Source: Micromonospora andamanensis (GTDB lineage Bacteria; Actinomycetota; Actinomycetes; Mycobacteriales; Micromonosporaceae). Taken from it: a stretch of DNA of 64,000 nucleotides. Of the stretch, positions 31,893 through 40,388 are shown piece after piece (the stretch's first letter is position 1; each line of letters opens with the position of its first letter). A program made the position numbers and the translations under genes. The stretch lies in NCBI RefSeq assembly GCF_016863495.1, contig NZ_BOOZ01000039.1:18499-82498 (forward strand), read 5' to 3'. The notes under the pieces were generated by a model that was given only the letters and a program-made list of their open reading frames with translations, did not search any database and was not told the DNA's origin.

Positions 31893-32954
31893 ATGCTCGC
31901 GCTGGACGGCACGGGACTGAACCTGGCCGACGTGGCCGACGGCGCGCGGCGTCGCCTGGACCCGGTGCACTGGGACTTCTTCGCCGGCGGGGCCGGCGAC
32001 GAGCGGACGTTGCGGGCCAACGAGGAGGCTTTCACCAGGCACCGGATCCTGCCCCGGATCCTGCGCGGCGCGCAGGTACGCGACCTACGGATCTCGCTTC
32101 TCGGCTGTCGACTCGCCATGCCGGTGCTGATCGCGCCTACCGCGTTCCACCGGCTGGCCCACCCCGAGGGCGAGGTGGCCACCGCCCACGCCGCCGCCGA
32201 GGCCGGCACCATCATGGTGGTCAGCATGGCGGCCACCCGCCCACTCGAGGAGATCGCCGCCGTCGGCGGCCCGCTCTGGTTTCAGCTCTATCCACAGTCG
32301 GATCTCGGGTTCACCTCGGCTCTGGTCCGCCGGGCCGAGGCCGCCGGCTGCCGTGCCCTGGTCGTCACTGTCGACTCGCCCGTGTTCGGTAGGCGGGAAC
32401 GCGACCTGCGGCACCGCTTCGTCGATCTGCCGCCCGGACTGCTCTGCGAGAACATGCGCGACCCGAGCGGCCGGGTCCGCGACATCGAGATGGACGCTGG
32501 GCTGGACTGGCCGCGGATCGGCTGGCTTCGGGAGTTGACGACGCTGCCGATCCTGCTCAAGGGAGTCCTGCACCCGGCTGACGCCCGGCTGGCCGTCGCG
32601 CACGGCGTCGACGGCGTGGTGGTCTCCAACCACGGGGGCCGGCAACTCGACGGTGCGGTCGCCACCCTGGACGCGTTGCCCGGGATCGTGGCGGCCGTCG
32701 ACGGCCGGCTGCCGGTGCTGCTCGACGGCGGCATCCGCCGAGGAACCGACGTCCTGGTGGCGCTGGCGCTCGGGGCGACCGCGGTGCTTGTCGGGCGTCC
32801 GGTGCTCTGGGGACTCGCGGTGGGCGGCGTCGCCGGGGTACGGCACGTGCTCGACCTGCTGCGGGACGACCTCGACCGGGCGCTGGCGCTGGCCGGCGTC
32901 GCCGGACCGGGCGAGCTCAGCGGCGACCTCGTCGCCAAGGTGGCAGGCGGATGA
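31893..32954 (+). CDS. FMN-dependent alpha-hydroxy-acid oxidase
   Basis: The 353-residue TIM-barrel enzyme has the family blocks: PVLIAPTAFHRLAHPEGEVATA, VVSMAATRPLEEIA, LWFQLYPQSD, ILLKGVLHPADA, the active-site VSNHGGRQLDGAVATLDALP and VLLDGGIRRGTDVLVALALGA. It oxidises a 2-hydroxy acid to the 2-keto acid with O2 as acceptor; 4-hydroxymandelate- and lactate-oxidase-like members exist. Together with a tyrosine lyase or mutase, a mandelate-like aryl substrate is possible. ATG 31893 follows the previous stop by one base; a GTG at 31878 would overlap. Confidence 0.9.
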   Translation: MLALDGTGLNLADVADGARRRLDPVHWDFFAGGAGDERTLRANEEAFTRHRILPRILRGAQVRDLRISLLGCRLAMPVLIAPTAFHRLAHPEGEVATAHAAAEAGTIMVVSMAATRPLEEIAAVGGPLWFQLYPQSDLGFTSALVRRAEAAGCRALVVTVDSPVFGRRERDLRHRFVDLPPGLLCENMRDPSGRVRDIEMDAGLDWPRIGWLRELTTLPILLKGVLHPADARLAVAHGVDGVVVSNHGGRQLDGAVATLDALPGIVAAVDGRLPVLLDGGIRRGTDVLVALALGATAVLVGRPVLWGLAVGGVAGVRHVLDLLRDDLDRALALAGVAGPGELSGDLVAKVAGG

Positions 32955-34291
32955 GCACCCTGACCGTGCTGGCCGTCCTGGCGGTGGGTGGCGCGGCCTG
33001 GACCGTCCCGTACTGGCTGCCGCCAGCCGTCGTCCGGCTCCGGGAGTGGGTCTTCGCCAGAGTCAACGGCGTCGAGGGCGTTCCGGTGCCGGGTCCCACC
33101 GTCGGCATCGAGCACTTCGAGCGGGTGTACGCGGACCCGGCGGCTGACGGACGCAGCCGGGGGGCCGGGTTGTCGGACCTGTTCTGGTACTGGCTGGCAC
33201 CCGGTCCGCACATGCACCAGGAACATCTGGAGCCCGGTGAGCGCTACCGGACGGTGGCCGCCACGACCAGGCGGGTACTGGCGATCAGGCGAGAGCGCGC
33301 GGACGCGCTCGCGACCGCCGCCACCCGACGCGTGCTCGACGAGTTGCCGACCGATCGGATCAGCCACGTCCGGCTGCGCGACCTGATGATGCCGGTGTGG
33401 GCCGAGGTCTTCCACGAGGTGGTGTTCGACGAGGTGGGCACGCCCGCGGCCCGGGCGTTGATCGTCGCCAACGCCGACGACGTGGTCAGCGCGCTGAAGT
33501 GCACAGGTCTGCGGCACATGGATCGGCGCGACCGGCTGACCGGATACCTGCGCGACCGGATCGAGGCGGGAACGTGTCCGGTGACGCTGCCGCCGCCGTT
33601 CTCCGCCCAGGAAACGGCGTGGTACCTGCAGGGCGCCTTCTTCAACACGGCGATCGTGCAGATGTCCGAGGCGATGGCACACGTGCTGCTGGCGCTCGCC
33701 ACGCGTCCCGAACTGCAGCGTGGTCTCGACGATGACGACGCGCTGGACCGGGTCGTCGACGAGACGCTGCGGGTGTACCCGCTCTTCGGTATCGCGCACC
33801 GGATCACGTCGGCGCCGATCACGCTGCCCACCGGGGTGTCCCTCCCGGCCGGGTCGGTGCTGCTGTTCAACTATCCGGCGTTCCACCGCGGGGGAGCCGC
33901 CGGCGACGGCCGGTTCGCTCCGGACCGGTGGCGCTGGCTCGCGCGCGCCGACGCGCACTTCATCCCGTTCGGTGTGCCCGCGAACCGGGCCTGCCCGGCC
34001 CGCGGTGTCGCCCCGGTGATGATGCGCGCCGCGACCCGTGAGGTGCTGCGGAGTTACGTGCTGACCTCCTCGGTGGCACATACCCGGTCGCTGCCCAGCC
34101 GAGGTCCGGCGTACCTGACGCCTGCCGGTCTCACCGGTCCGGGACGGCTACGGCTGGCCGCGATGCGGCAGCGGGACCGGTGGGCCGAGGTTGGCCGCAG
34201 TGTCCGGCAACTGGTGTTCGGCACCTGGATGGTCGTCGACGCCCGCCGGAAGCGGTTGTGTACCAACTACTTCGAGAAGGCGGTCCGATGA
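32951..34291 (+). CDS. Cytochrome P450-like protein, N-terminally anchored
   Basis: The 446-residue protein has an N-terminal hydrophobic anchor (about 3-24), unusual in bacterial P450s. The K-helix ExxR is in VVDETLRVYPLFG (Glu271, Arg274) and the heme loop is FGVPANRACPARG (Cys348). The I-helix stretch reads LQGAFFNTAIVQMSE (227-240) without the usual acidic-alcohol pair (D/E-T) for oxygen activation. It may act on a carrier- or membrane-bound substrate, or do a non-oxygenative reaction. It overlaps the oxidase stop by four bases (ATGA). Confidence 0.82.
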   Translation: MSTLTVLAVLAVGGAAWTVPYWLPPAVVRLREWVFARVNGVEGVPVPGPTVGIEHFERVYADPAADGRSRGAGLSDLFWYWLAPGPHMHQEHLEPGERYRTVAATTRRVLAIRRERADALATAATRRVLDELPTDRISHVRLRDLMMPVWAEVFHEVVFDEVGTPAARALIVANADDVVSALKCTGLRHMDRRDRLTGYLRDRIEAGTCPVTLPPPFSAQETAWYLQGAFFNTAIVQMSEAMAHVLLALATRPELQRGLDDDDALDRVVDETLRVYPLFGIAHRITSAPITLPTGVSLPAGSVLLFNYPAFHRGGAAGDGRFAPDRWRWLARADAHFIPFGVPANRACPARGVAPVMMRAATREVLRSYVLTSSVAHTRSLPSRGPAYLTPAGLTGPGRLRLAAMRQRDRWAEVGRSVRQLVFGTWMVVDARRKRLCTNYFEKAVR

Positions 34292-35556
34292 CCCCAACGG
34301 AACTGGCGCCACGGTTCTTCATCGCGGTCACGGTGATCCTGATCTTCTGCAAAGGGGTCGCCTGGTTGCTCGGCAAGGCGGGCCAACCCGCAGTGGTCAG
34401 CGAGATGCTCGCGGGCGTGCTGCTCGGCCCGTCGCTGCTCGGGCTCTTCCTGCCGGAGGTGCAGAGCGCCCTGTTCCCGGCCCCCCTGCTGCCGGTCCTG
34501 TACGTCGTGGGTCAGGTCGGGCTGGTGCTGTTCATGTTCCAGGCCGGGTACGCGTTCAGTGCCCATCGGGTCACCGGGCTCGCCGGCACCGCCGGAGTTG
34601 TCTCGCTGGCCGGGGTCACCGCGCCGCTGCTGCTGGGGGTGCTGCTGGTGCTGGTGACCGCCGGCGCCGTGCCGATCAGGGCCGACGGGACGTCACTCGG
34701 GGTCTCGGCCGCGTTCGTCGGGGTCGCCCTGGCCATCACCGCGTTCCCGATGCTCGCCCGGATCATCACCGAGAAAGGGCATGCCGGCACAAGGCACGGC
34801 ACGCTGTCCCTGGCCAGTGGCGCGATCGACGACATGGTCGCCTGGATCATGCTCGCCGTCGTCCTGGCCTTCGCCTCCGGTCGGGCCGGTCCGGCGATCG
34901 TCACCGCGGGCGGAGCGGTGGTCTTCGGACTGGTGCTCTGGCTCGGTGGACGGGGGGTCACCACCGCGCTGATGACCCACCGTGGTCTCAACGACCGGGC
35001 CCGGCTGCTCGGCACGGTCGCGCTGCTCTTCCTGGTCGCCTGGTACACCGACGAGATCGGGCTGTACGCGGTCTTCGGCGCGTTCGCGGTCGGTGTGGTG
35101 ATGCCCCGTACGGAGAACACCGACAAGGTGGTGGACACCCTCACCCCGGTCGCCGCGACGCTCTTCCTGCCGTTGTTCTTCACCTACTCGGGCCTGCGTA
35201 CGGAGTTCGGACTGCTCGGTTCCCCGCCTGTGCTGTTCTTCGCGCTGGCCTGCGTGACGGCGGCGATTGCCGGCAAGTTCGGTGCCTGCTGGGCGGCGGC
35301 CCGGCTGCGCGGCGAGCCGTCGGGTGTCGCGCTGCGGGTCGGAGCGCTGATGAACGCCCGTGGCCTGATGCAGCTCATCGCGCTGAACGTCGGGCTGGAG
35401 GCGGGCATCGTCAACCCGTCCCTGTTCACCGTGCTGGTGCTTGTCGCGCTTGTCACCACGCTGATGACGACGCCGACGCTGAGCTGGATCGAGCGCCGGG
35501 AGGCTCGACGGCCCGGTACCGAACGCACTCCCGCACTTGTGGTTTCAAATAATTGA
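34288..35556 (+). CDS. CPA2-type cation/proton antiporter
   Basis: The 422-residue protein has about twelve membrane segments with the CPA2 family pattern: QPAVVSEMLAGVLLGPSLLG near the N-terminus, LFMFQAGY, ITAFPMLARIITEKG and the ion-binding SGAIDDMVAWIMLA (Asp-Asp). Antiporters of this type are common in actinomycete biosynthetic clusters, where they may export product or balance protons. It starts inside the P450 stop (ATGA) and is the last gene of the operon. Confidence 0.88.
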   Translation: MTPTELAPRFFIAVTVILIFCKGVAWLLGKAGQPAVVSEMLAGVLLGPSLLGLFLPEVQSALFPAPLLPVLYVVGQVGLVLFMFQAGYAFSAHRVTGLAGTAGVVSLAGVTAPLLLGVLLVLVTAGAVPIRADGTSLGVSAAFVGVALAITAFPMLARIITEKGHAGTRHGTLSLASGAIDDMVAWIMLAVVLAFASGRAGPAIVTAGGAVVFGLVLWLGGRGVTTALMTHRGLNDRARLLGTVALLFLVAWYTDEIGLYAVFGAFAVGVVMPRTENTDKVVDTLTPVAATLFLPLFFTYSGLRTEFGLLGSPPVLFFALACVTAAIAGKFGACWAAARLRGEPSGVALRVGALMNARGLMQLIALNVGLEAGIVNPSLFTVLVLVALVTTLMTTPTLSWIERREARRPGTERTPALVVSNN

Positions 35557-35609
35557 AGAGACAAATAACGCTGCTTCCATCGGCCCTGATCTATGAGATT
35601 GTGGAACGC

Positions 35610-36281
35610 ATGCGGGGTGGAAGATCGAACCGGCTGCTGCTGGTCGAGGACGACGCGGACCTGGCGGAGTTACTCACCGAGACGCTGGGCCAGGAAGGCT
35701 ACCTCGTCGACCGGGCCGCCGACGGCCAGCGCGGACTGCATCTCGGGCTGACCCGTTCGTACGACGTGATGGTCATCGACCGGGTGCTGCCGGCACTCGA
35801 CGGCCTCGACCTGGTCACCCGGCTACGCGCCCGGGCGGTCCCGGCCCGGACCCTGATGCTCACCGCGCTCGGCGCGGTCGACGACCGGATCGCCGGGCTC
35901 GACGCGGGCGCCGACGACTACCTGGTCAAGCCCTTCGACCTCGACGAACTGAGCGCCAGGGTCCGGGCGCTGTGCCGGCGCGCGTCCGAGTCGACAGACG
36001 TGCTACGCATCGGTGCCGGGCTGCTCGACCTGGCGCCGCGCGACGCGGTACTGGCCGACGGCACCCGGGTGGCGCTGTCCGCCCGCGAGTTCGAGCTGCT
36101 GCGGGTGCTGGCGGCCCGGCCGAACACCGTACATCCACGGGCCGTGCTGCGCCGCAGGGTCTTCGAAGAGGCCACCGCGGCATCTATTGTGGACACCTAC
36201 GTCTACTACCTTCGACGAAAACTCGGACGTGCCGTGGTACGCACCGTGCACGGGCTCGGCTACCGTCTCGGAACACTCTGA
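35610..36281 (+). CDS. OmpR-family response regulator
   Basis: The 223-residue protein has a receiver domain (LLLVEDDADLAELL; phosphorylation site VMVIDRVLPALDG, Asp57; Lys in DDYLVKPFD) and a winged-helix output domain (VALSAREFELLRVLAARP, YVYYLRRKLGRAVVRTVHGLGYRL). The ATG at 35610 is the likely start; a GTG at 35601 is possible. It overlaps the kinase start by one base (TGATG), so the two are coupled. Adjacent efflux genes suggest a drug or envelope signal. Confidence 0.92.
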   Translation: MRGGRSNRLLLVEDDADLAELLTETLGQEGYLVDRAADGQRGLHLGLTRSYDVMVIDRVLPALDGLDLVTRLRARAVPARTLMLTALGAVDDRIAGLDAGADDYLVKPFDLDELSARVRALCRRASESTDVLRIGAGLLDLAPRDAVLADGTRVALSAREFELLRVLAARPNTVHPRAVLRRRVFEEATAASIVDTYVYYLRRKLGRAVVRTVHGLGYRLGTL

Positions 36282-37567
36282 TGGAGGCGGCCGAGAAGGC
36301 GATCGTCCGACGGACCCGACTTCGGATCGGCCTGTTCGTCGGCCTGACCATCGGGGCACTGCTGCTGCTGGCCGGCAGCATCTCCTACGCGGTCCTGGTC
36401 CGCAGCCAGGAGGCGCAGATCCAGCGCGAGCTGAAGTGGGGCACCGAACACGGCACGATCGCCGGCCCGCCAGCCTGCAGTTGGATCTTCCAGTACGACG
36501 GCACCACAGTGCGTACCGGCACCAACCCGCCGCCACCGGGTTTCCCGTTGCGCGACGCCCTGGACACCGTGGCAGCCACCCGGACCACCGAGATCACCAC
36601 CGTCGCGCGCAACGGCACGACCTACCACGTGCGCACCGAGGCCCGCGGCGACGCCATGGTCCAGGCGGTGTTCGACGCCCGTTTCCAGCTGTCCGACCGC
36701 CGGCACCTCCTGCTCGCGTTCAGCCTCGCGGCGGCGGTCGGGCTCCTCGCCGCCATGCTGACAGGGGTGCTCGTCGGCCGTCGAGCCGTCGCACCACTCG
36801 CGGAGGCCCTGACCCGACAGCGCCGCTTCGTCGCGGACGCCAGCCACGAACTGCGCACCCCGATCGCCCAGGTGCACACCCGAGCCCAGTTGATCGCCCG
36901 GCGGGCGCGCCACGATGGCGCCGTCACCAACCTCGACGACCTGGAACGACTGATCGGCACCACCCGCCGACTCGGCGAGATCGTCGACGACCTGCTGCTC
37001 TCGGCGCGGCTGGCCGCCGCTCCCGCCGACCGGGCACCGGATCCGCCTGTCGAACTCACCTCGCTGATCGGGTCGACTGTCGCCGCCGAGACCGAACGCG
37101 CCGCCGAGCGCCAGGTCAGCCTCACCCTGGTCATCCCCGACGACCCACTGCCGGTGCCGGGTGTCGAGTCGGCGCTGCGCCGGGTCGTTGGCGAGCTGCT
37201 CGCGAACGCGCTGGCCCACACCCCCGCAGGCGGCCGGATCGACGTGACACTGCGGGCCGTCGACAACTGCGCCGAGCTCGTGATCGCCGACACCGGGGAG
37301 GGGTTCGACCAGGCGGACGCCCGACGGATCTTCGACCGGTTCCACCGCGGCCCGGGCTCCGGAGACCGCCGCTTCGGCCTGGGACTCGCCCTGCTCCAGG
37401 AGGTCGTCACGAGCCACCACGGCACGATCACGGCCGAGGGCCATCCGGCCCGGGGAGCCCGCTTCACGGTACGCCTTCCCACGACGCGATCGCCGATCAC
37501 CACGACCAGAGCCGCGCGGCTCAGGAACCGTCGGACACGCCCGCTCGGAGCCGGTACGAAATCATGA
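36281..37567 (+). CDS. Sensor histidine kinase
   Basis: The 428-residue protein has two membrane segments (about 15-40 and 143-166) enclosing an extracytoplasmic domain of about 100 residues with a HxC-type pair of single Cys (PPACSW). The H-box is FVADASHELRTPIAQVH (His189), followed by a HATPase domain (N-box ELLANALAHTP, G1 IADTGEGFD, G2 GLGLALLQE). A short linker replaces a full HAMP. It phosphorylates the upstream response regulator. The stimulus is unknown. Confidence 0.92.
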   Translation: MEAAEKAIVRRTRLRIGLFVGLTIGALLLLAGSISYAVLVRSQEAQIQRELKWGTEHGTIAGPPACSWIFQYDGTTVRTGTNPPPPGFPLRDALDTVAATRTTEITTVARNGTTYHVRTEARGDAMVQAVFDARFQLSDRRHLLLAFSLAAAVGLLAAMLTGVLVGRRAVAPLAEALTRQRRFVADASHELRTPIAQVHTRAQLIARRARHDGAVTNLDDLERLIGTTRRLGEIVDDLLLSARLAAAPADRAPDPPVELTSLIGSTVAAETERAAERQVSLTLVIPDDPLPVPGVESALRRVVGELLANALAHTPAGGRIDVTLRAVDNCAELVIADTGEGFDQADARRIFDRFHRGPGSGDRRFGLGLALLQEVVTSHHGTITAEGHPARGARFTVRLPTTRSPITTTRAARLRNRRTRPLGAGTKS

Positions 37568-37581
37568 TCCACCTGCTGTGT

Positions 37582-37600
37582 CCGGGTGGACGCCACCCGG
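37582..37600. terminator. Convergent terminator hairpin
   Basis: CCGGGTGG-ACG-CCACCCGG, a perfect 8-base stem with a three-base loop, lies between the kinase stop (37567) and the permease stop (37638). It is likely used from both sides. Confidence 0.72.
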
Positions 37601-37637
37601 GCTGCTGGCCGGTGGTGAGTGCCGGCGCCTGAGCCGG

Positions 37638-40388
37638 TCACTCGCCGGCGCGCAGCACCTCGCTCAGCCGGTCCCGTCGCCGCAGCGCCGACTCGACGGG
37701 TACGACCGCGCCGGCCGCCGCCAGTAGCGCCACGCTCACCAGGCCGAGCAGCCCCCACGGCAGGACCGTCGCCGGGTCGGCGGCCTGACCGGTGAGCAGC
37801 CGCAGTTCGAGCGGGCCGAGGGTCAGGCGGGCGAGCAGGGCACCGAGCAGCGGGCCGAAGATCGCGGCGACCACGACCGGCGGCAGCAGCTCTCCGGCGG
37901 CGACCCAGCGGGCGTCGCGTGGCCGCAGACCGAGGGTCCGCAGCCGGGTCAGGGTCTGCCACCGCTCCGGGGCGCCCGCCGCGGCGGCGAGCGCGAGGCC
38001 GAGCAACCCCAGCGCCAGCAACACCGAGGCGGCCGTCCACGCCAGCCGCAGGATCCCCGCGGTCAGCGGAGCTGCTCGCTGCGCCCGCTGCACGTCCGCG
38101 CGCACCACCACGTCGGCGGCGACCCCGCTGTCCGACACGGCCCGGGCCGCGCCGGGGCCGGTCACCCAGACGGTATTGGGAACGGCCGACAGGCCAGCCT
38201 CGGCGAGGGCCGCGGCGTCGACGATGACGACGTCGTCGGCACCGCCGACGGAGGGGGCGGTACCGACCGCGACGAGACGGATCGCCGGGGCGTCGTCCCG
38301 GGCCAGCTGCAACCGCGTACCGGCCCGCAGGTCGCCGTGGCTCGATCGGACCAGCGCGGGCACGTCCCCGGGACCTGGCGCGCTGAGCCGGCCCAGTGCC
38401 GGCGCGTCGGGCAACGGGGTGGCGGCCAGCAGGCCCTGGAACGCGGCGGCGTCCACGATGACCAGACGTGGGGTGAGCAGTGTCGATTCGGCGAACACGC
38501 GCGCCGAGTCGGTCACCTGCGCGACAACTACCTGCCCCACGCCGGGTGCGGCGGCGATGCGCTCGGCGAGTGCGGGCGTCGCGGCCTCGGCGTCGGCGCC
38601 GACGTCGAGGCGGGCGTCGGCGCCGACGGTGTGCCACGCGCCGTCGGCCAGGCCCCGGGCGACGGTGCCGCCGACGACAAGCGCGAACGAGGCGAGCGCC
38701 GTGGCACCGACAAGCGCCAGCAACGGCAGCGCGCGCCCGGCCGTGGTGGCCGCCCGGGCGGCACCGAACACCGCCAGCGGGCGGCGCGAGCGCAGCGCCT
38801 GTCGGAGCGCGAACCGAATTCCGACGGGTAGCAACCGCAGCACGACGAGCGCACCGGCGAGCACGCCCACCGCGACGGCGCTGATCGGGAGGACCAGGTC
38901 GCCGGTCAGCTCAGCGGCACCGCCGTCGGCGACGGGCAGGAGCCCGCGCTCATGCAGGGTGACGAAGGCGGCGACTGCGGCGAGCAGCACCGCGACCTCC
39001 ACCGCGGCGCGGCGCAGCTGGCCGGTGGCCAGGATCCAGCGCCGGGCGCCCGGGTTGGCGGGCTGACGCCGGTCGCGGCTGGCGCGGGCGGCGGCGAGGA
39101 TGCCCAGTGTCGGCCCTGCCACGGCACCGGCCAGGACCACCGGAACGGCCCACGTCCAGGAGACGCCCGGCGCGACCGCGCGGGCGAGCGCGAGCCCTGC
39201 GGCGGCGGCCGACAGGGACACCACAGCGGACTCGATGATCAGTTCCGCACCGACGTCAGGCAGTGCCGCGCCACGCTGTCGGGCAGCGCTCAGCGCCGGG
39301 GTACGACGGCGCACCAACAGCTCGGCGGCGAGCAGCAGGACCAGTACCGTGGCCGCCAGGATCCCGGCGAGCAGGACCGCGGCCTGTGCGGAAGCGGCGC
39401 TGACCTGGGTACGGGCGTCGCGCAGGACGGCGTCGAGCTGCGACTCCCACCGCAGGGAATCGTCCCGGACGCCTGACGGGCCGGAGGTCGCCTTGAGCTT
39501 GACCACCTGGCTGACGAGCGGCGCGGTGGCGGCCCAGGTGAGCGCGTCGGGTTCGGGGGCGAAGTGGACGGTGCGCCGCAGTTGGTCGTCGTCGAAGGCG
39601 AGTCGGGCGTCCGGCAGCGACTCGCGCGACAGCAGGCCGGCGTACCTGGTGGTGCCCACGCCGTCGGCGCCGGGCACGGGGCGCAGCAGCGCCGGGGCGA
39701 GTTGCCAGGCGGGGTCGGCGCTGTCCGCGGGCCGGTAGATCCCGCTGATCCGGATGTCCTTGTCGCGGCCCTGGCCGTCCCTGGCCGGGATGCGGTCGCC
39801 GGGGCCGAGGTCGAGTGCGGCGGCGTCCGCCTCGGAGAGGCCGACCTGTACCGGCCAGGGCGGTCCGTTGTAGGGGATCTCGATGGATCGTCCGGGCACG
39901 GCGGGGCCGGGCGCGCTGCCGGCGATCCAGGTCACGTCCGGGCCGCCACGGTCACCGGCCAGGTAGATGAGCTGGACGGTACGCGGCTCGGTGCCGCCGG
40001 TGATGCTGAGGCTGGGGCCGTTGACGACGGCGATGGGCGGGCGTAGCGCGGCGTCGAGTTCCGGTCCGAGGGCGTATGTCGCCCGGGCCCGGAAGTCGTC
40101 GATGTCCTCGGGGAGGCGGGGGATCCGGATCCGCCCGCCGGTGGGGCCGTCGTCGCGCTCCCAGTTGGCGTGTACGAGGACGTTCGGGTCGTGGCCGGCG
40201 CGGCGGACCGTGTCCTGGACGGCGTTGTCAGCGGCGGTACGCAGCAGCGCCGGTACGGCACCGGCGAGCAGCGCGACGGCTGCGATGACGGCGGCGGTGA
40301 GCAGCAGTGGACCGGCGTCGGCGCGGCCACGGCCGCGGATGCTGGGCCAGTGCGGCACCGGCCACCGGCGGGTCAGCCACCGGTTCAC
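37638..40388 (-). CDS. FtsX/MacB-type ABC transporter permease (second)
   Basis: The 916-residue protein has a first membrane segment (LLLTAAVIAAVALLAGAVPALL, about 27-48), a large extracytoplasmic domain, a central cluster of membrane segments (about 350-650), another extracytoplasmic domain and two or three final segments (RLAWTAASVLLALGLLGLALAAA; LLGLVSVALLAAAGAVVP). The layout is that of duplicated FtsX permeases in lipoprotein or antimicrobial export systems. The GTG start overlaps the upstream permease stop (GTGA), so it is the last gene of the four-gene operon. A length of 916 follows from this start; the upstream extension is rejected. Confidence 0.85.
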   Translation of the reverse strand: MNRWLTRRWPVPHWPSIRGRGRADAGPLLLTAAVIAAVALLAGAVPALLRTAADNAVQDTVRRAGHDPNVLVHANWERDDGPTGGRIRIPRLPEDIDDFRARATYALGPELDAALRPPIAVVNGPSLSITGGTEPRTVQLIYLAGDRGGPDVTWIAGSAPGPAVPGRSIEIPYNGPPWPVQVGLSEADAAALDLGPGDRIPARDGQGRDKDIRISGIYRPADSADPAWQLAPALLRPVPGADGVGTTRYAGLLSRESLPDARLAFDDDQLRRTVHFAPEPDALTWAATAPLVSQVVKLKATSGPSGVRDDSLRWESQLDAVLRDARTQVSAASAQAAVLLAGILAATVLVLLLAAELLVRRRTPALSAARQRGAALPDVGAELIIESAVVSLSAAAAGLALARAVAPGVSWTWAVPVVLAGAVAGPTLGILAAARASRDRRQPANPGARRWILATGQLRRAAVEVAVLLAAVAAFVTLHERGLLPVADGGAAELTGDLVLPISAVAVGVLAGALVVLRLLPVGIRFALRQALRSRRPLAVFGAARAATTAGRALPLLALVGATALASFALVVGGTVARGLADGAWHTVGADARLDVGADAEAATPALAERIAAAPGVGQVVVAQVTDSARVFAESTLLTPRLVIVDAAAFQGLLAATPLPDAPALGRLSAPGPGDVPALVRSSHGDLRAGTRLQLARDDAPAIRLVAVGTAPSVGGADDVVIVDAAALAEAGLSAVPNTVWVTGPGAARAVSDSGVAADVVVRADVQRAQRAAPLTAGILRLAWTAASVLLALGLLGLALAAAAGAPERWQTLTRLRTLGLRPRDARWVAAGELLPPVVVAAIFGPLLGALLARLTLGPLELRLLTGQAADPATVLPWGLLGLVSVALLAAAGAVVPVESALRRRDRLSEVLRAGE

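Noticed and set aside
30278..32236. 652-codon open frame on the minus strand
   Set aside because: It is antisense to the FAD oxidoreductase and hydroxy-acid oxidase genes, which show clear motifs. Long antisense frames are expected at this GC content.
32288..34081. 597-codon open frame on the minus strand
   Set aside because: Antisense to the oxidase and P450 genes, with no family signature.
36622..38637. 671-codon open frame on the minus strand
   Set aside because: Arginine- and glycine-rich sequence without motifs, running antisense through the kinase and in the wrong frame through the permease.
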